This document shows, piece by piece, positions 48,136-58,508 of a stretch of 64,000 bases of DNA. Made by a program: the position numbers and the translations under genes. Origin of the DNA: Methanobrevibacter thaueri (GTDB taxonomy: Archaea > Methanobacteriota > Methanobacteria > Methanobacteriales > Methanobacteriaceae); NCBI RefSeq assembly GCF_015062915.1, contig NZ_SUTJ01000008.1, positions 23,885 to 87,884 on the forward strand, written 5' to 3'. How positions within the stretch are numbered: the stretch's first letter is position 1; each line of letters begins with the position of its first letter. The notes under the pieces were generated by a model. It ran no database searches, was not told the DNA's origin, and was given only the letters and a program-made list of their open reading frames with translations.

Positions 48136-49149
48136 CTATATATGATAGAACATTTCCTTGATGTGCAGGAAGTTTGCTAGTGTCTGGTTTTCAAGCATTC
48201 CAGGCATGGTCAATGCCACAAGAATACCTAATACACCGAATATGATACCTATTCCCCAGATTATTTTTACCGCATCCTTTTCTGCAATAGGTCTTCTTAA
48301 AACCAGTCTGATTAATGACTTGAAGCCTTGTTCCGGTCTTACAAGCTTTCCTTCATCGTTTACTTGTGTAGGCTTTTGCTGTTGACGGTTCATTACTCCT
48401 GCAGAGTAGAATTTCAATGCAGCGTCAATGATGTTTGGCATCAATACGATTAATGCAATTAACTTCACCCTTCCGATAAATGCAATGCACACTACCGCAG
48501 CTCCGATAATCAATGTACCTGTGTCACCTGGGAAAATCTTTGCAGGATACCTGTTATAATAGAGAAATGCTATCAATGCACCGAGCATACTCATTGAAAT
48601 GATTGTTACGTCGTATTTGCCCAATATTATACATGCTATTGTCAGGGAGGTCATTGAGATGACACCAAGACCGGATTCGATACCGTTCAATCCGGCAAGC
48701 ATGTTTGTCAGGTTTGATCCGATTGACAGTGCAATTGGAATTGTAATGAGATAAAGCAATCCAACATTTGATGGTGCAGCCCAAATCAATGGGAGACCTG
48801 CTATAAAGAGCAACAGGAACTTGTCTCTGGATGACAATGCAAGCAAGTCATCGAGAATACCGATCATTCCAACAAGCAATATTACAACAAGAACTATAAC
48901 CAGTGGAAACGCTAGGATTTCATGCATATAGATTCCGGAAAACATTCCCAACGTGAATCCGAAGAGTATTCCGAACCCACCCATTTCAGCAACAACGGGT
49001 TTCCAGGACTTGTGAATATCCTTACCGACAATGTCGGCTTCTTTCATCTTTCTAATTATCTTAGGCATCACTATTCTGGTGGCCAGAAAAGAAAGTATGC
49101 CGCAGACAATAGCAATCACATATAACGGAAGTTGCGGTAAAATTATCAT
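48136..49149 (-). CDS. MraY-like / glycosyltransferase family 4 phospho-sugar transferase
   Basis: Polytopic; GDIHKSWKP-like DIHKSWKPVVAEMGGFGILFGF, GILDDLLALSSRDK, NMLAGLNGIESGLGVI, FPGDTGTLIIGA. Confidence 0.9.
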   Translation of the reverse strand: MIILPQLPLYVIAIVCGILSFLATRIVMPKIIRKMKEADIVGKDIHKSWKPVVAEMGGFGILFGFTLGMFSGIYMHEILAFPLVIVLVVILLVGMIGILDDLLALSSRDKFLLLFIAGLPLIWAAPSNVGLLYLITIPIALSIGSNLTNMLAGLNGIESGLGVISMTSLTIACIILGKYDVTIISMSMLGALIAFLYYNRYPAKIFPGDTGTLIIGAAVVCIAFIGRVKLIALIVLMPNIIDAALKFYSAGVMNRQQQKPTQVNDEGKLVRPEQGFKSLIRLVLRRPIAEKDAVKIIWGIGIIFGVLGILVALTMPGMLENQTLANFLHIKEMFYHI

Positions 49150-49185
49150 ACTTAATTATTTAAAATTCATTATTAAAAAAAGTAA

Positions 49186-49659
49186 TTATTTTTTGTTTAA
49201 AATATAATAAACAGTCCTTATGGGAATATCTAATTTTTCAGATATTTCTTTGGGCTTTAGGCCATCTTCCCTAAGACGTTTAACCTCATCATGGTCATGT
49301 TTTCTTTGGCGATTGTCAAAATCAGCTTTAGCCTTTCTTAACAAATAATAAACCCTGTTAAGTGAAATATCAAGTTTTAATGAAATTTCCTTAGCGGATA
49401 ATCCCTCATTTGATAGTTTCAGGACATATCCTTCAAGCTCATTGCTTCTGGACTTTGCTCCCCACTCATATTTCTTTTTAACCTCAATGTCAAGTTGTGA
49501 CAATGCATCGATATATGTTTTTGAAATCCTATTGTAAACACTTGGAGAACAGGTTATCTCCTCAAGATTAGAATATTTATCCATCAAATCCATAATCATC
49601 ACAGAGGACAATGGCTTTGTAATGTGAATCGTTCTCACTTTATTATCCATGCAAATCAC
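49186..49659 (-). CDS. DUF1699 family protein with two C-terminal helix-turn-helix repeats
   Basis: N-terminal VRTIHITKPLSSVMIMDLMDKYSNLEEITCSPSVYNRISKTYI; HTH repeats GLSAKEISLKLDISLNRVYYLLRKA and GLKPKEISEKLDIPIRTVYYILNK. Confidence 0.7.
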   Translation of the reverse strand: MICMDNKVRTIHITKPLSSVMIMDLMDKYSNLEEITCSPSVYNRISKTYIDALSQLDIEVKKKYEWGAKSRSNELEGYVLKLSNEGLSAKEISLKLDISLNRVYYLLRKAKADFDNRQRKHDHDEVKRLREDGLKPKEISEKLDIPIRTVYYILNKK

Positions 49660-51233
49660 TTCTTAATCAGTTTCAGGAACTGCTTGGATTTGTCGCTTTT
49701 CGGATTCTTGATTTTTTCAATGTTTTTAATCTCTGTTTTAATCTTGGACTCGTTAATGTTGAATGCATAGCTTATTTCACTCAATTCTTTATCTGAATTC
49801 TGATTGATCAGCGCTGCACCCAATGCAACATGGTTGAACTTGATATTGGAGTTTCTGATTTCCTTTTCAAACTTGAAATTATCATATAAAAGCAGATCCA
49901 TTTCAGGTATTTGGATTATCTTGATGTCAGTGTAGTCGTTGAGGATTTCTATAACCTTTGAGTATGAAGTCTGGAACACTTTCCTCTGTTCCCTGTCCAG
50001 CTCGACACGTATATATGGGAATGGTCCCATGTCAATCTTACGTGAATTGTTTGAGGTTGTCATATAATACTTGAAGATGTCCCACAATATCAAAACGGTT
50101 GCAATATTCTTTAAGGAATTCTTGTAGATGTTTTCCCTAATCTTCAAGTCACGCTTCAATGACCTTGTCAGGTTTCCGAACTTATCAATGAATCCCAATT
50201 TTTTAAAGCTTTTCTCGATTTGTACCTTTCGCCAATCCTCAATATCATCAAGGTCATACTGGTCGATGAAATCAGGGGATGCATTCTTGTACTTGTCGAT
50301 TATCTCATCGTACTTGTTGATTCTTTTAAAATCTGCCAGTTTCCTTTTAAGGATTTCGTCCTTTATGGAATCGATTATTTCCTGACCGTATCTGACATAC
50401 CCAAGAGCCAATGCTGTTCTTGCATGATTGTCGTCAATGATTGCAGGCTTGGTTCTGTGGAAAGTCAATTTTTCAATTCTCACTTCACGACCATATCTGC
50501 GCCTGACCTCTTCATCGTAATTGTTCACATATTCTGAGTCCAGTGTGATGGGTTTGCGAATCAGACGCTTATTCTTATCCCTGAAACGTATTGTCATTGA
50601 AATTGTTTTAACTAGTCCTTTACGTTCCTGTTTAAGAATGTTAAGTACTTGTTTAAGAGATTCCCTACCATATGATGACAATTCGCTTCTTAAAACCATG
50701 TAATTTCCTGACAAAGGCAGGTAAGGAATTATTTCAATTCTTTGTGTGGATTCCCTGTTGACTTTGAATGTGAATCCCTGGCATCCACAGGTGCATTTGC
50801 CGTCCATCTGCCTGTATTCGCTCATGGAATATTTCTTATAGCATGAGTTGCACTTGACATATCCGAATTGCTCCAGGTTTCCGAGGGCAATCAGATGTGA
50901 ATCGATGGCTGACTTTACCCTGTTGAGAATGTTTTTCTTGGCATTAGCAGAAGTCCGGAATATCTGGTTGTGGCGACTGCTTTCACCCATCTCATCAATG
51001 GTTACCTCAGCAACCGCCTTTGTTCCATACTTGTTTAGGGATGTGAAGGGAGTGGTGTATCCTTGCGCATCCATATCATCTCTGAACTTCAGCAAAGCGT
51101 TTAATCTGTCATCTAGCTTAAAGTAAAGACTTTTGAAATTATCAAACTCTTCAATATTTTCCAAACTAATTGAATCGTTTGATATTTCTTTTAAATAGCT
51201 TTCAGCCTTGTTCACTAGAGCAGATTCTTGCAT
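49656..51233 (-). CDS. DUF530 family protein (archaeal, zinc-binding CxxC motifs)
   Basis: 525 aa; YVKCNSCYKKYSMSEYRQMDGKCTCGCQGFTF; coupled (4-bp overlap) with the DUF1699 gene. Confidence 0.7.
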   Translation of the reverse strand: MQESALVNKAESYLKEISNDSISLENIEEFDNFKSLYFKLDDRLNALLKFRDDMDAQGYTTPFTSLNKYGTKAVAEVTIDEMGESSRHNQIFRTSANAKKNILNRVKSAIDSHLIALGNLEQFGYVKCNSCYKKYSMSEYRQMDGKCTCGCQGFTFKVNRESTQRIEIIPYLPLSGNYMVLRSELSSYGRESLKQVLNILKQERKGLVKTISMTIRFRDKNKRLIRKPITLDSEYVNNYDEEVRRRYGREVRIEKLTFHRTKPAIIDDNHARTALALGYVRYGQEIIDSIKDEILKRKLADFKRINKYDEIIDKYKNASPDFIDQYDLDDIEDWRKVQIEKSFKKLGFIDKFGNLTRSLKRDLKIRENIYKNSLKNIATVLILWDIFKYYMTTSNNSRKIDMGPFPYIRVELDREQRKVFQTSYSKVIEILNDYTDIKIIQIPEMDLLLYDNFKFEKEIRNSNIKFNHVALGAALINQNSDKELSEISYAFNINESKIKTEIKNIEKIKNPKSDKSKQFLKLIKK

Positions 51234-51244
51234 TTTAATCTAAT

Positions 51245-53233
51245 TTATTGAATTCTTTCGCCGACTTTTCCAGCTTCATCAGGAGCAAGCAATGCACCGG
51301 ATTCTCCGGTAGCTAAAATCATGCCTTCTGATAATGTTCCGAATAATTTTGCTGGTTGCAAGTTTGCAACGACACAGACTTTTCTGTCGATTAATTCTTC
51401 AGGTGAGTAGAATTTTGCTAATCCTGCAACGATTTGTCTTGGTTTTTCCTCACCGATGTCCACTTGTAATTTTAATAGTTTATCGGATTTTTCGATTTTT
51501 TCAGCTTCTTTTACTTGTCCAATTTTAATTACTACTTCATCAAATTGATCTATTGTTATTAAATCACTCATATTATCCTCTTCTTCAGTTGTTAAGTTTT
51601 CTTTCAATTTTGCCTTTTGGGCATCAATCTCTTCATCATCAATCTTTTTGAATAATGGTTTGGCCTTGTTGATTTCATGGCCTGTTGGCAATTCAACTTT
51701 GGCATCGTTCCAGTTGTCAAGGGATTCGATGTTCATTATCTCAGCAATCTTATCAGCCTTGGATGGAAGGAACGGTTTTAGCATGTAAGCCAATGTTTTA
51801 GCCAATTGGTTTGACAGGTAAAGGCAATTTGCCGCTTTTGCCATGTCCTCTTTAACAGCTTTCCATGGCTCTTGGTCGTTGAAATATTTGTTTCCTTTTT
51901 TAGCAACCTTAAATATTTCAAGCAATGCTTCTCTAAATTCGTAATCGGCAATCAATTCACCTGCCTTGTCAGGCAATGCCTCAATAGCTTTTCTGAATTC
52001 CTCATCTTCTTCTGATGGGTTTGTGTATTCAGGGATTTTGCTGTCAAAGTATTTCTTGGTGAACACGAATGTACGGTGCAGGAAGTTACCCACAACATCT
52101 GCAAGTTCATCGTTGTTTCTTCTTTGGAAATCATCCCATGAGAAGTCGGAATCCTTATTTAGCGGAGCATTAATTGTCAAATAATATCTTAAAAGGTCTG
52201 GCTCATAGTCTTTTACAAAGTCATCAATCCAGATTACCCAGTTTTTACTGGTTGACATCTTTTCCCCTTCAAGGGATAGGAATTCACCTGCATAAATCAT
52301 GTCAGGCAATTTGCAGCCGTATGCCTTGAGTAATCCTGGCCAGAATATTGAATGGTGGTAGATAATGTCCTTTCCTATGAAATGAACAACATAATCATTC
52401 CAGTATTCCTCCCATTTCTTGCCAGATTGCTTTGACCATTGTGACGCTGATGAGATGTAACCTAGGAATGCTTCAATCCAAACGTACAATACTTTACCTT
52501 CAGCCTCATCCAACGGTACAGGAATACCCCAATCCATATCACGGGTTAAAATCCAGTCATTCAATCCTTCTTTCAGCCAGTTGGATGCATAATTCTTAAC
52601 ATTTGCCGGCAAGTTATCGTTTGAAGAGATGTACTCCTTCAATTCATCCTCAAATTCAGACAGCTTGAATGCGTACTGGAATGTGTCCTTGATTACAGGT
52701 GTGGTTCCACATGTAATGCAGTGTGGCTCGTCAAGCTCTGTAGGATCAAGGGCCTTACCACATTTTTCACAGTGGTCACCTCTTGCCTCAGCACCGCATA
52801 CTGGACATAATCCCTCAACATACCTGTCTGGGAGGAACTTGTTACAGTTTGGACAGTAAAGTTGCTGAATGTCCTCTCTGTAGATTAAATCATTATCATA
52901 TAATGTCTTAAAGAAGTTTTTGGCTATCTCATAGTGAGCCTCATCGGTTGTTCTTGTGAAATTGTCCAGTGAAATGTTCATTGACTCTACGTCACGGACA
53001 ATCATATCATGATATCTTTTTGAAATTTCTATAGGTTTCTTGTTTTCCTTGTCTGCCTTAACTGCAATTGGAGTTCCATGCTCGTCTGTTGCACAGACCA
53101 TCAGCACGTCATTTCCAATCATCCTGTTATACCTGGCATAGATGTCCGCCGGCAAGTAGGTGGAACGGATATGACCTAAATGACATGGTCCATTTGCATA
53201 AGGAAGTGCACATGAAATAAATATTTTTGACAT
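51245..53233 (-). CDS. metG: Methionine--tRNA ligase
   Basis: [40 protein letters not shown]-terminal tRNA-binding domain. Confidence 0.96.
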   Translation of the reverse strand: MSKIFISCALPYANGPCHLGHIRSTYLPADIYARYNRMIGNDVLMVCATDEHGTPIAVKADKENKKPIEISKRYHDMIVRDVESMNISLDNFTRTTDEAHYEIAKNFFKTLYDNDLIYREDIQQLYCPNCNKFLPDRYVEGLCPVCGAEARGDHCEKCGKALDPTELDEPHCITCGTTPVIKDTFQYAFKLSEFEDELKEYISSNDNLPANVKNYASNWLKEGLNDWILTRDMDWGIPVPLDEAEGKVLYVWIEAFLGYISSASQWSKQSGKKWEEYWNDYVVHFIGKDIIYHHSIFWPGLLKAYGCKLPDMIYAGEFLSLEGEKMSTSKNWVIWIDDFVKDYEPDLLRYYLTINAPLNKDSDFSWDDFQRRNNDELADVVGNFLHRTFVFTKKYFDSKIPEYTNPSEEDEEFRKAIEALPDKAGELIADYEFREALLEIFKVAKKGNKYFNDQEPWKAVKEDMAKAANCLYLSNQLAKTLAYMLKPFLPSKADKIAEIMNIESLDNWNDAKVELPTGHEINKAKPLFKKIDDEEIDAQKAKLKENLTTEEEDNMSDLITIDQFDEVVIKIGQVKEAEKIEKSDKLLKLQVDIGEEKPRQIVAGLAKFYSPEELIDRKVCVVANLQPAKLFGTLSEGMILATGESGALLAPDEAGKVGERIQ

Positions 53234-53416
53234 TTACATAATCCCCTCAATTATTTTAAACATGATATAAATATGTTCCTCATATATAATAAATGCTTAT
53301 TTTTTAACCTTCTAAAATCGCAAAATTTCGAGAATTTCAAAAAAATATTATTTAAGGTCAATAGTGACTTCAAAAATGAGTTAGTTATTTAAAATATGAA
53401 ATAAAAAGTTAAAATC

Positions 53417-54748
53417 ATGGCTGAAGTTTCATTTATCAACCCATTATCCGACGAAGGAAGAAGCATCATACGAGGATACGGTGATTTAAATCAGATATTC
53501 GATGTGGATGAGTCCCTAATAGAAATATGCACCCACACCATGAATCAAAAGATTTCAGATGATTCGCTGATTCCGAAATCATATGCTGACCTTGCAATGA
53601 AACGCATGCAATGGGCAATTGAGAAAAAGAACAACAAGAACTTCGTCCAGGCTGAATTCGAATACCTGACAAATGAAGACATCATCCAACAGGATGTGGT
53701 GACTTTTCACATACTCTGTCAGGCAATCGCAATGCAGTTCAACACAGGCTCACGTGAAACAAGACTGTTTATAGAATCACAGGGAGCTCTTATTTTGGAA
53801 AGACTGGCAAAGATTCCGCCAATGTCAAGGGCGGAAATAATTGATGACGTGCTTGATGAGGTAAAAATTGACGGTGCAATACCTTGGAAATCATTAAGGG
53901 ATGTTGTTGCCAGCAAAAAATTGAAATTGACTGATCTTCTGATTGATGAGGGAGACATCATACTTCAGCAGGATGACTTCCTATACCGTTTCGGTGATGA
54001 ATTCACTGACAGAAGCCCTGAAAGGATGTACAACATCATTATCGGTGACAGTGTCAAGGAACAAATCCTTTCACGTTTGATAATGCAGAAAACAGAGGAA
54101 TACATTAACCGTATCAAGGAAATGTCTGCAAGGATTGAAATGCATCCTGCAATAATAAAGATAGGTGAGGATTTAAAGGATTTCATCCCCGAGGAAATCA
54201 GCAAGTACAACCAATACTATGCTGGAAGCGGTGGAATTTACGGTTCAGTTCAAGCCGGAAAATTAAATCCTGAAGCATTCCCACCATGCATCAAATCAAC
54301 CGTTGAGGGAGTCTCATCCGGTGGACGTAACGATGCAATCGTGCTGCTTTTGACCTCTTTTGCATCATATGCAAGACTTTATCCGAGAATCTTTGCATCC
54401 GATGAGACAGTGAAAGTATCCGATATGGATCCTGACCTTACAATTACCGAAAATGAGATATTGCCGTTGATATTTGATGCTGCGGACAACTGTACACCGC
54501 CATTGTTTGACGACCAGCCACAGGAGAAAATAAACATCATATCAAAGCTGGGCTTTGGAATGCACGACAGGGTTGACATAAACCATGAGGGCGAAACCAA
54601 ATGGTACACTCCTATGAGCTGTGAAAAAATAAAGATACACTTGCCTAACCTTTGCCATCCGGACAAGTCATGTAAAGGAATAAACAATCCATTGTCATGT
54701 TACGGCCGCAAAAAGTTCCAGCTGGACCAGCAACAGCCTAAAGACTAG
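53417..54748 (+). CDS. priL: DNA primase large subunit
   Basis: 443 aa archaeal PriL with conserved Fe-S cysteines: FPPCIKS, NLCHPDKSCKGINNPLSCYGRKKF. Confidence 0.93.
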   Translation: MAEVSFINPLSDEGRSIIRGYGDLNQIFDVDESLIEICTHTMNQKISDDSLIPKSYADLAMKRMQWAIEKKNNKNFVQAEFEYLTNEDIIQQDVVTFHILCQAIAMQFNTGSRETRLFIESQGALILERLAKIPPMSRAEIIDDVLDEVKIDGAIPWKSLRDVVASKKLKLTDLLIDEGDIILQQDDFLYRFGDEFTDRSPERMYNIIIGDSVKEQILSRLIMQKTEEYINRIKEMSARIEMHPAIIKIGEDLKDFIPEEISKYNQYYAGSGGIYGSVQAGKLNPEAFPPCIKSTVEGVSSGGRNDAIVLLLTSFASYARLYPRIFASDETVKVSDMDPDLTITENEILPLIFDAADNCTPPLFDDQPQEKINIISKLGFGMHDRVDINHEGETKWYTPMSCEKIKIHLPNLCHPDKSCKGINNPLSCYGRKKFQLDQQQPKD

Positions 54749-55253
54749 AATGGGAAAACTGGAAGGGATTGTGGTTTTCTAAAATCGCATCATAATACTT
54801 GTTTAATATCTTGGATTCCCACATGTTATAGTTGGATTGCTCATTTTTTTGAAAATTATATGCCAATAGCCCGATTTGGCGCTCATACTCATCAATTCCC
54901 TTAAGCTCGCAGAATTCGGTGATGATATCCGGGATGTACTCACATGGGTCGTCGCTGCTGAACTCGAGAAACTCCTCATACTCTTCTTTTGAGAAGAATT
55001 CCTCTTCATCAATAGGGTTTTCATGTGATTTGATGGTGTATAATTCTATATAGATGTCGTCAGCCAATGGCAATTGATTCAGCTCAATGCCCAAACCGTA
55101 AACCTTGCCGTTTTCAAGATTCAGTACCGTATGGCCGGTTCTCATTCCGGTAAACCAGTTGTCGAATGCAGGTCTTACGATTTCCTCAGGAGTCAAGCCT
55201 GAAAGGATGGTCTTTAAATGTTCAACGCCAATGACTTCAACTATTTCTTCCAT
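54738..55253 (-). CDS. Hypothetical acidic protein
   Basis: 171 aa ORF between priL and priS on the opposite strand; no recognised domain. Confidence 0.6.
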   Translation of the reverse strand: MEEIVEVIGVEHLKTILSGLTPEEIVRPAFDNWFTGMRTGHTVLNLENGKVYGLGIELNQLPLADDIYIELYTIKSHENPIDEEEFFSKEEYEEFLEFSSDDPCEYIPDIITEFCELKGIDEYERQIGLLAYNFQKNEQSNYNMWESKILNKYYDAILENHNPFQFSHSSL

Positions 55254-55282
55254 AAACTTATTTTAATTTAAGTCATTAATAA

Positions 55283-55310
55283 AAGTGTGCAAAGGCACGG
55301 AAGCACACTT
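55283..55310. promoter_or_regulatory. Inverted repeat aagtgtgc-N12-gcacactt upstream of priS
   Basis: Perfect 8-bp arms in the divergent promoter region between 54738-55253(-) and priS(+), just upstream of a TATA-like sequence. Confidence 0.45.
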
Positions 55311-55349
55311 GGCGAAATAATATATACTTTAAAAAAGTAATTTATTATC

Positions 55350-56327
55350 ATGTTTTCTAAGGCTACAATTAAAGAGCGAAGACAATACTACCGTGAGGAA
55401 TGGGACCCGAAAGACCTGCCTGACTTCATTGCCAATGACATCAAGAAAAGAGAGTTCGGTTTTGACCATAACGGACGTGGCCCTAACGACAGGTATAAGG
55501 TGTTCAGAGGAACCGAGTCCTTGCGTAAATTCCTAAGGTACAAGGCTCCTTTTGCAGCATACATTTCAGTAGCTTTCTACAATAACCCAAGAAGAAGGGA
55601 AGACTGGCTGAAAGCCGAATACATCTTTGATGTGGATGCAAAGGACATTCCAATCAGGTCATGTCAATGCAATGGAGTGTGTGAAACCTGTCTTGGCGAA
55701 GCTTTAGAAATAGTGAACAACCTAATTGATACTTTAGAAGGCGATTTAGGATTGAAAAACATCCACCTCATCTATTCAGGAAGAGGATATCACATCAGAA
55801 TCCTTGATGATGAAATGATGACTGCCGGAAGCGAACTCAGATCAGAAGTCCTGAAATATGCCGCAGGAGCTGAAGTTCCAAAATCACAGTTCATAAACTC
55901 TGAGGTTTCAAACCAAAGCTTCAACTTTGAGCATTTCTCAATCCCTGTGGGATACCAGAAGATTTTCACAAACCGTGTTAAATTCAACATTCAACACCTG
56001 GTTGGAAATGAGAAGCTTGACGGAATCAACCCTAAGCTGATGAAGGATATAATGGCTGCAAGACATCACCTGGACAATGACAACTGGGGACTGTTCAAAA
56101 AGGACATCGGCCCTAGACGTTACAAGAACCTTGTAAATGCAATGGCAAGGGTTAATCTTGCAACAATCGATGCAAAAGTATCAATAGACCTTAAAAGGAT
56201 TTTAAGATTGCCATCATCACTGCATTCAAAAGTGAGCATGAAATGCATGGAAGTAAAAGACCGTGAAACCTTTGATCCTTTTGATAAAGCGGTTCCTAAA
56301 TTTGTTTATGAAAGAAAAGGTGTATAA
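55350..56327 (+). CDS. priS: DNA primase small (catalytic) subunit
   Basis: YIFDVDAKDIP catalytic acidic motif; NIHLIYSGRGYHIRI; RILRLPSSLHSKVSMKC. Confidence 0.94.
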   Translation: MFSKATIKERRQYYREEWDPKDLPDFIANDIKKREFGFDHNGRGPNDRYKVFRGTESLRKFLRYKAPFAAYISVAFYNNPRRREDWLKAEYIFDVDAKDIPIRSCQCNGVCETCLGEALEIVNNLIDTLEGDLGLKNIHLIYSGRGYHIRILDDEMMTAGSELRSEVLKYAAGAEVPKSQFINSEVSNQSFNFEHFSIPVGYQKIFTNRVKFNIQHLVGNEKLDGINPKLMKDIMAARHHLDNDNWGLFKKDIGPRRYKNLVNAMARVNLATIDAKVSIDLKRILRLPSSLHSKVSMKCMEVKDRETFDPFDKAVPKFVYERKGV

Positions 56328-56328
56328 A

Positions 56329-56586
56329 ATGGATAAAGTTTTAAGAGAAATATTTAGAAAAAGCCAATACTTTGAAGAGATAAATGAAAACAGATTCGTA
56401 CCGGAGTTTCTAGGATTAATCGTTAACGGTGTAGTGGTCTATCATGTAAACTGGATTGATATTGTTGAAAATGAAATCATATTCATGCACAAGGACATAC
56501 AGACCCATCCTATTGTCTCACTCGTGCTAGAAAACCTTAACTCATTGATGATTATCACATCAGAAGGAATAAAAGAAGTGTTATAA
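56329..56586 (+). CDS. Hypothetical protein downstream of priS
   Basis: MDKVLREIFRKSQYFEEINENRFVPEFLGL...; ORF track starts at 56263 inside priS, ATG at 56329 preferred. Confidence 0.6.
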   Translation: MDKVLREIFRKSQYFEEINENRFVPEFLGLIVNGVVVYHVNWIDIVENEIIFMHKDIQTHPIVSLVLENLNSLMIITSEGIKEVL

Positions 56587-57159
56587 TCAGTCTGTTTCAA
56601 TGCATTTTGCCTTTATTTTTTGTGAAATCTCTTCCGGTGTGCCATCAGCCGGAATCACATTCCAATTGTAAGTGAATTTCCGTGACCTTTGCCTGTTCTC
56701 ACGTAGGGAATCGATATTTTCGAACATTTCTGTTTCCTCATCCCTTGAACCTATTCTTCTTAATGATTCCTCAGGTGTTATGTCTAAAAAGAACATGCAG
56801 TCGGATGTGGGAAGAACAAACGCCACAATCTTGTAAACTATTGTATTAACTATATTTGGAAGGTACATTACCGCCAAGATGTATCTTGAAAAAATTAGAA
56901 CATCCACATCCCTGTTGTAATAATACATATGGACTGACCTTATGGCATCAAGTCCGAAATTTATTGTTGCAAGGATGTGGTTAATCTTGCCCTGCTTTAA
57001 AAGGGCTGCTTTAGATTTTCTACCAAACTTATTGTCACTGCATGGATGTGATCTCACAACAACCTCTCTTCCCTGCTTTTTATACATTTCAGCGAGAAGG
57101 TTTACCTGTGTGTCTTTTCCTGAACCATCCAAACCGTCTATGACAATAAATTTCTTCAT
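56587..57159 (-). CDS. Thymidylate kinase-like protein
   Basis: KFIVIDGLDGSGKDTQVNLLAEMYKKQGREVVVRSHP P-loop; DCMFFLDITPEESLRRI. Confidence 0.85.
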   Translation of the reverse strand: MKKFIVIDGLDGSGKDTQVNLLAEMYKKQGREVVVRSHPCSDNKFGRKSKAALLKQGKINHILATINFGLDAIRSVHMYYYNRDVDVLIFSRYILAVMYLPNIVNTIVYKIVAFVLPTSDCMFFLDITPEESLRRIGSRDEETEMFENIDSLRENRQRSRKFTYNWNVIPADGTPEEISQKIKAKCIETD

Positions 57160-57179
57160 AAAACCACTATAAAATTTAA

Positions 57180-58322
57180 TTATAAAGAAGGCAATTCAAT
57201 TCCTTGTGCAATCGGATAGAATTCTGTGTATTTGGAATTCCTTTCGATTGGATTTCTTCCAAGGTTCCTGACCATGCTGTCAAGGGTTTCTATTGATGCC
57301 TCAACTCCATCAGGAGCACCTGAAGCAGCGGACAATTCATCTCCACCTAATGTTCCACCAAGGTCATTGGTACCGGCTGTTAATGCAACCTGTGCGAATC
57401 TGAATCCCATCTTAACCCAGGACACTTGTATGTTAGGAATCAAGTCCCTAAGCATAAGTCTTGAAACCGCATATAATTTTAAGTCTTCTGTTCCGCTGGC
57501 TCCAAGATTGGTCTGGCCTTCCAAGAATATCGGTGAGTACTCATGCATGAATGTCATTGGAATGAATTCAGTAAATCCATGAGTCTCCTCCTGCAAGTTT
57601 CTTATAATGTCAATATGTTCTACCCTTTCTTCTAAAGTCTCCACGTGTCCGTACATGATTGTTGCAGAGCCCGGAATTCCCACTTCATGAGCGGTTCTTA
57701 CAGCTTCAATCCATTCGGCTACACTTACCTTTTCCGGACATATTATTTCCCTTGACCTGTCAGTCAATATTTCAGCTGCAGTGCCCGGCAATGTATCCAG
57801 TCCGGCATCACGCAATCTTTCACAGCCTTCAGCCAAATCAATGCCTGATACAACACATGCATCCCTAATCATTGTAGGTGAAAATCCGTGAATCATCACA
57901 TTCGGATATTCGTCCTTTAAAAGATGCATCAGATGCTCATAGTATTCAATGTCCGCATCTGGAAGAACTCCTCCCATTACACAGAACTCATGAGCTCCCT
58001 TTTCTACCGCACCTTGGGCCTTGGCCAATATCTGCTCGTCATTCAATATGTATGCTTCAGGATCATCAGCATCCTTTCCGAATGCACAGAATCCGCATCT
58101 GACAGTACAGATATTTGTGAAGTTGATGTTACAGTTGTTAATGAATGTCACGTCGTCTCCGACGATTTGCTGTCGTAAATAGTCTGCTGTTGCTAGTAAA
58201 GGGTATAGGTCTGGTCCTTTAATATTCATTAAATGATTTGCTTCTTCAACAGTGATTTGCTCATCAAGGGATTTGGTTAAAATCCTTTCTGTTTTAGAAG
58301 AAATTGGTAGTTTATCAAACAT
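57180..58322 (-). CDS. cofH: 5-amino-6-(D-ribitylamino)uracil--L-tyrosine 4-hydroxyphenyl transferase (FO synthase subunit 2)
   Basis: Radical SAM CTVRCGFCAFG; HEFCVMGGVLPDADIEYYEHLM; FTEFIPMTFMHEYSPIFLEG. Confidence 0.92.
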   Translation of the reverse strand: MFDKLPISSKTERILTKSLDEQITVEEANHLMNIKGPDLYPLLATADYLRQQIVGDDVTFINNCNINFTNICTVRCGFCAFGKDADDPEAYILNDEQILAKAQGAVEKGAHEFCVMGGVLPDADIEYYEHLMHLLKDEYPNVMIHGFSPTMIRDACVVSGIDLAEGCERLRDAGLDTLPGTAAEILTDRSREIICPEKVSVAEWIEAVRTAHEVGIPGSATIMYGHVETLEERVEHIDIIRNLQEETHGFTEFIPMTFMHEYSPIFLEGQTNLGASGTEDLKLYAVSRLMLRDLIPNIQVSWVKMGFRFAQVALTAGTNDLGGTLGGDELSAASGAPDGVEASIETLDSMVRNLGRNPIERNSKYTEFYPIAQGIELPSL

Positions 58323-58371
58323 GATTTTATATTAGTTTAAAATTAAATAAAAAGGTTTCTATTAATATAAC

Positions 58372-58395
58372 TTAATGTATCAAAATGTACATTAA
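58372..58395. promoter_or_regulatory. Palindrome ttaatgta-N8-tacattaa containing TGTACA between cofH and comD
   Basis: ttaatgtatcaaaatgtacattaa in the divergent intergenic region. Confidence 0.45.
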
Positions 58396-58508
58396 TTATT
58401 TCAAAAACAGTTGAATATATTCAATACAATTAAAAAAAGATTGAATGAAAATAATTTAAATACTTTTTTATAGTATTTTATATATATTTAAAATATTAAT
58501 TAATTTGT

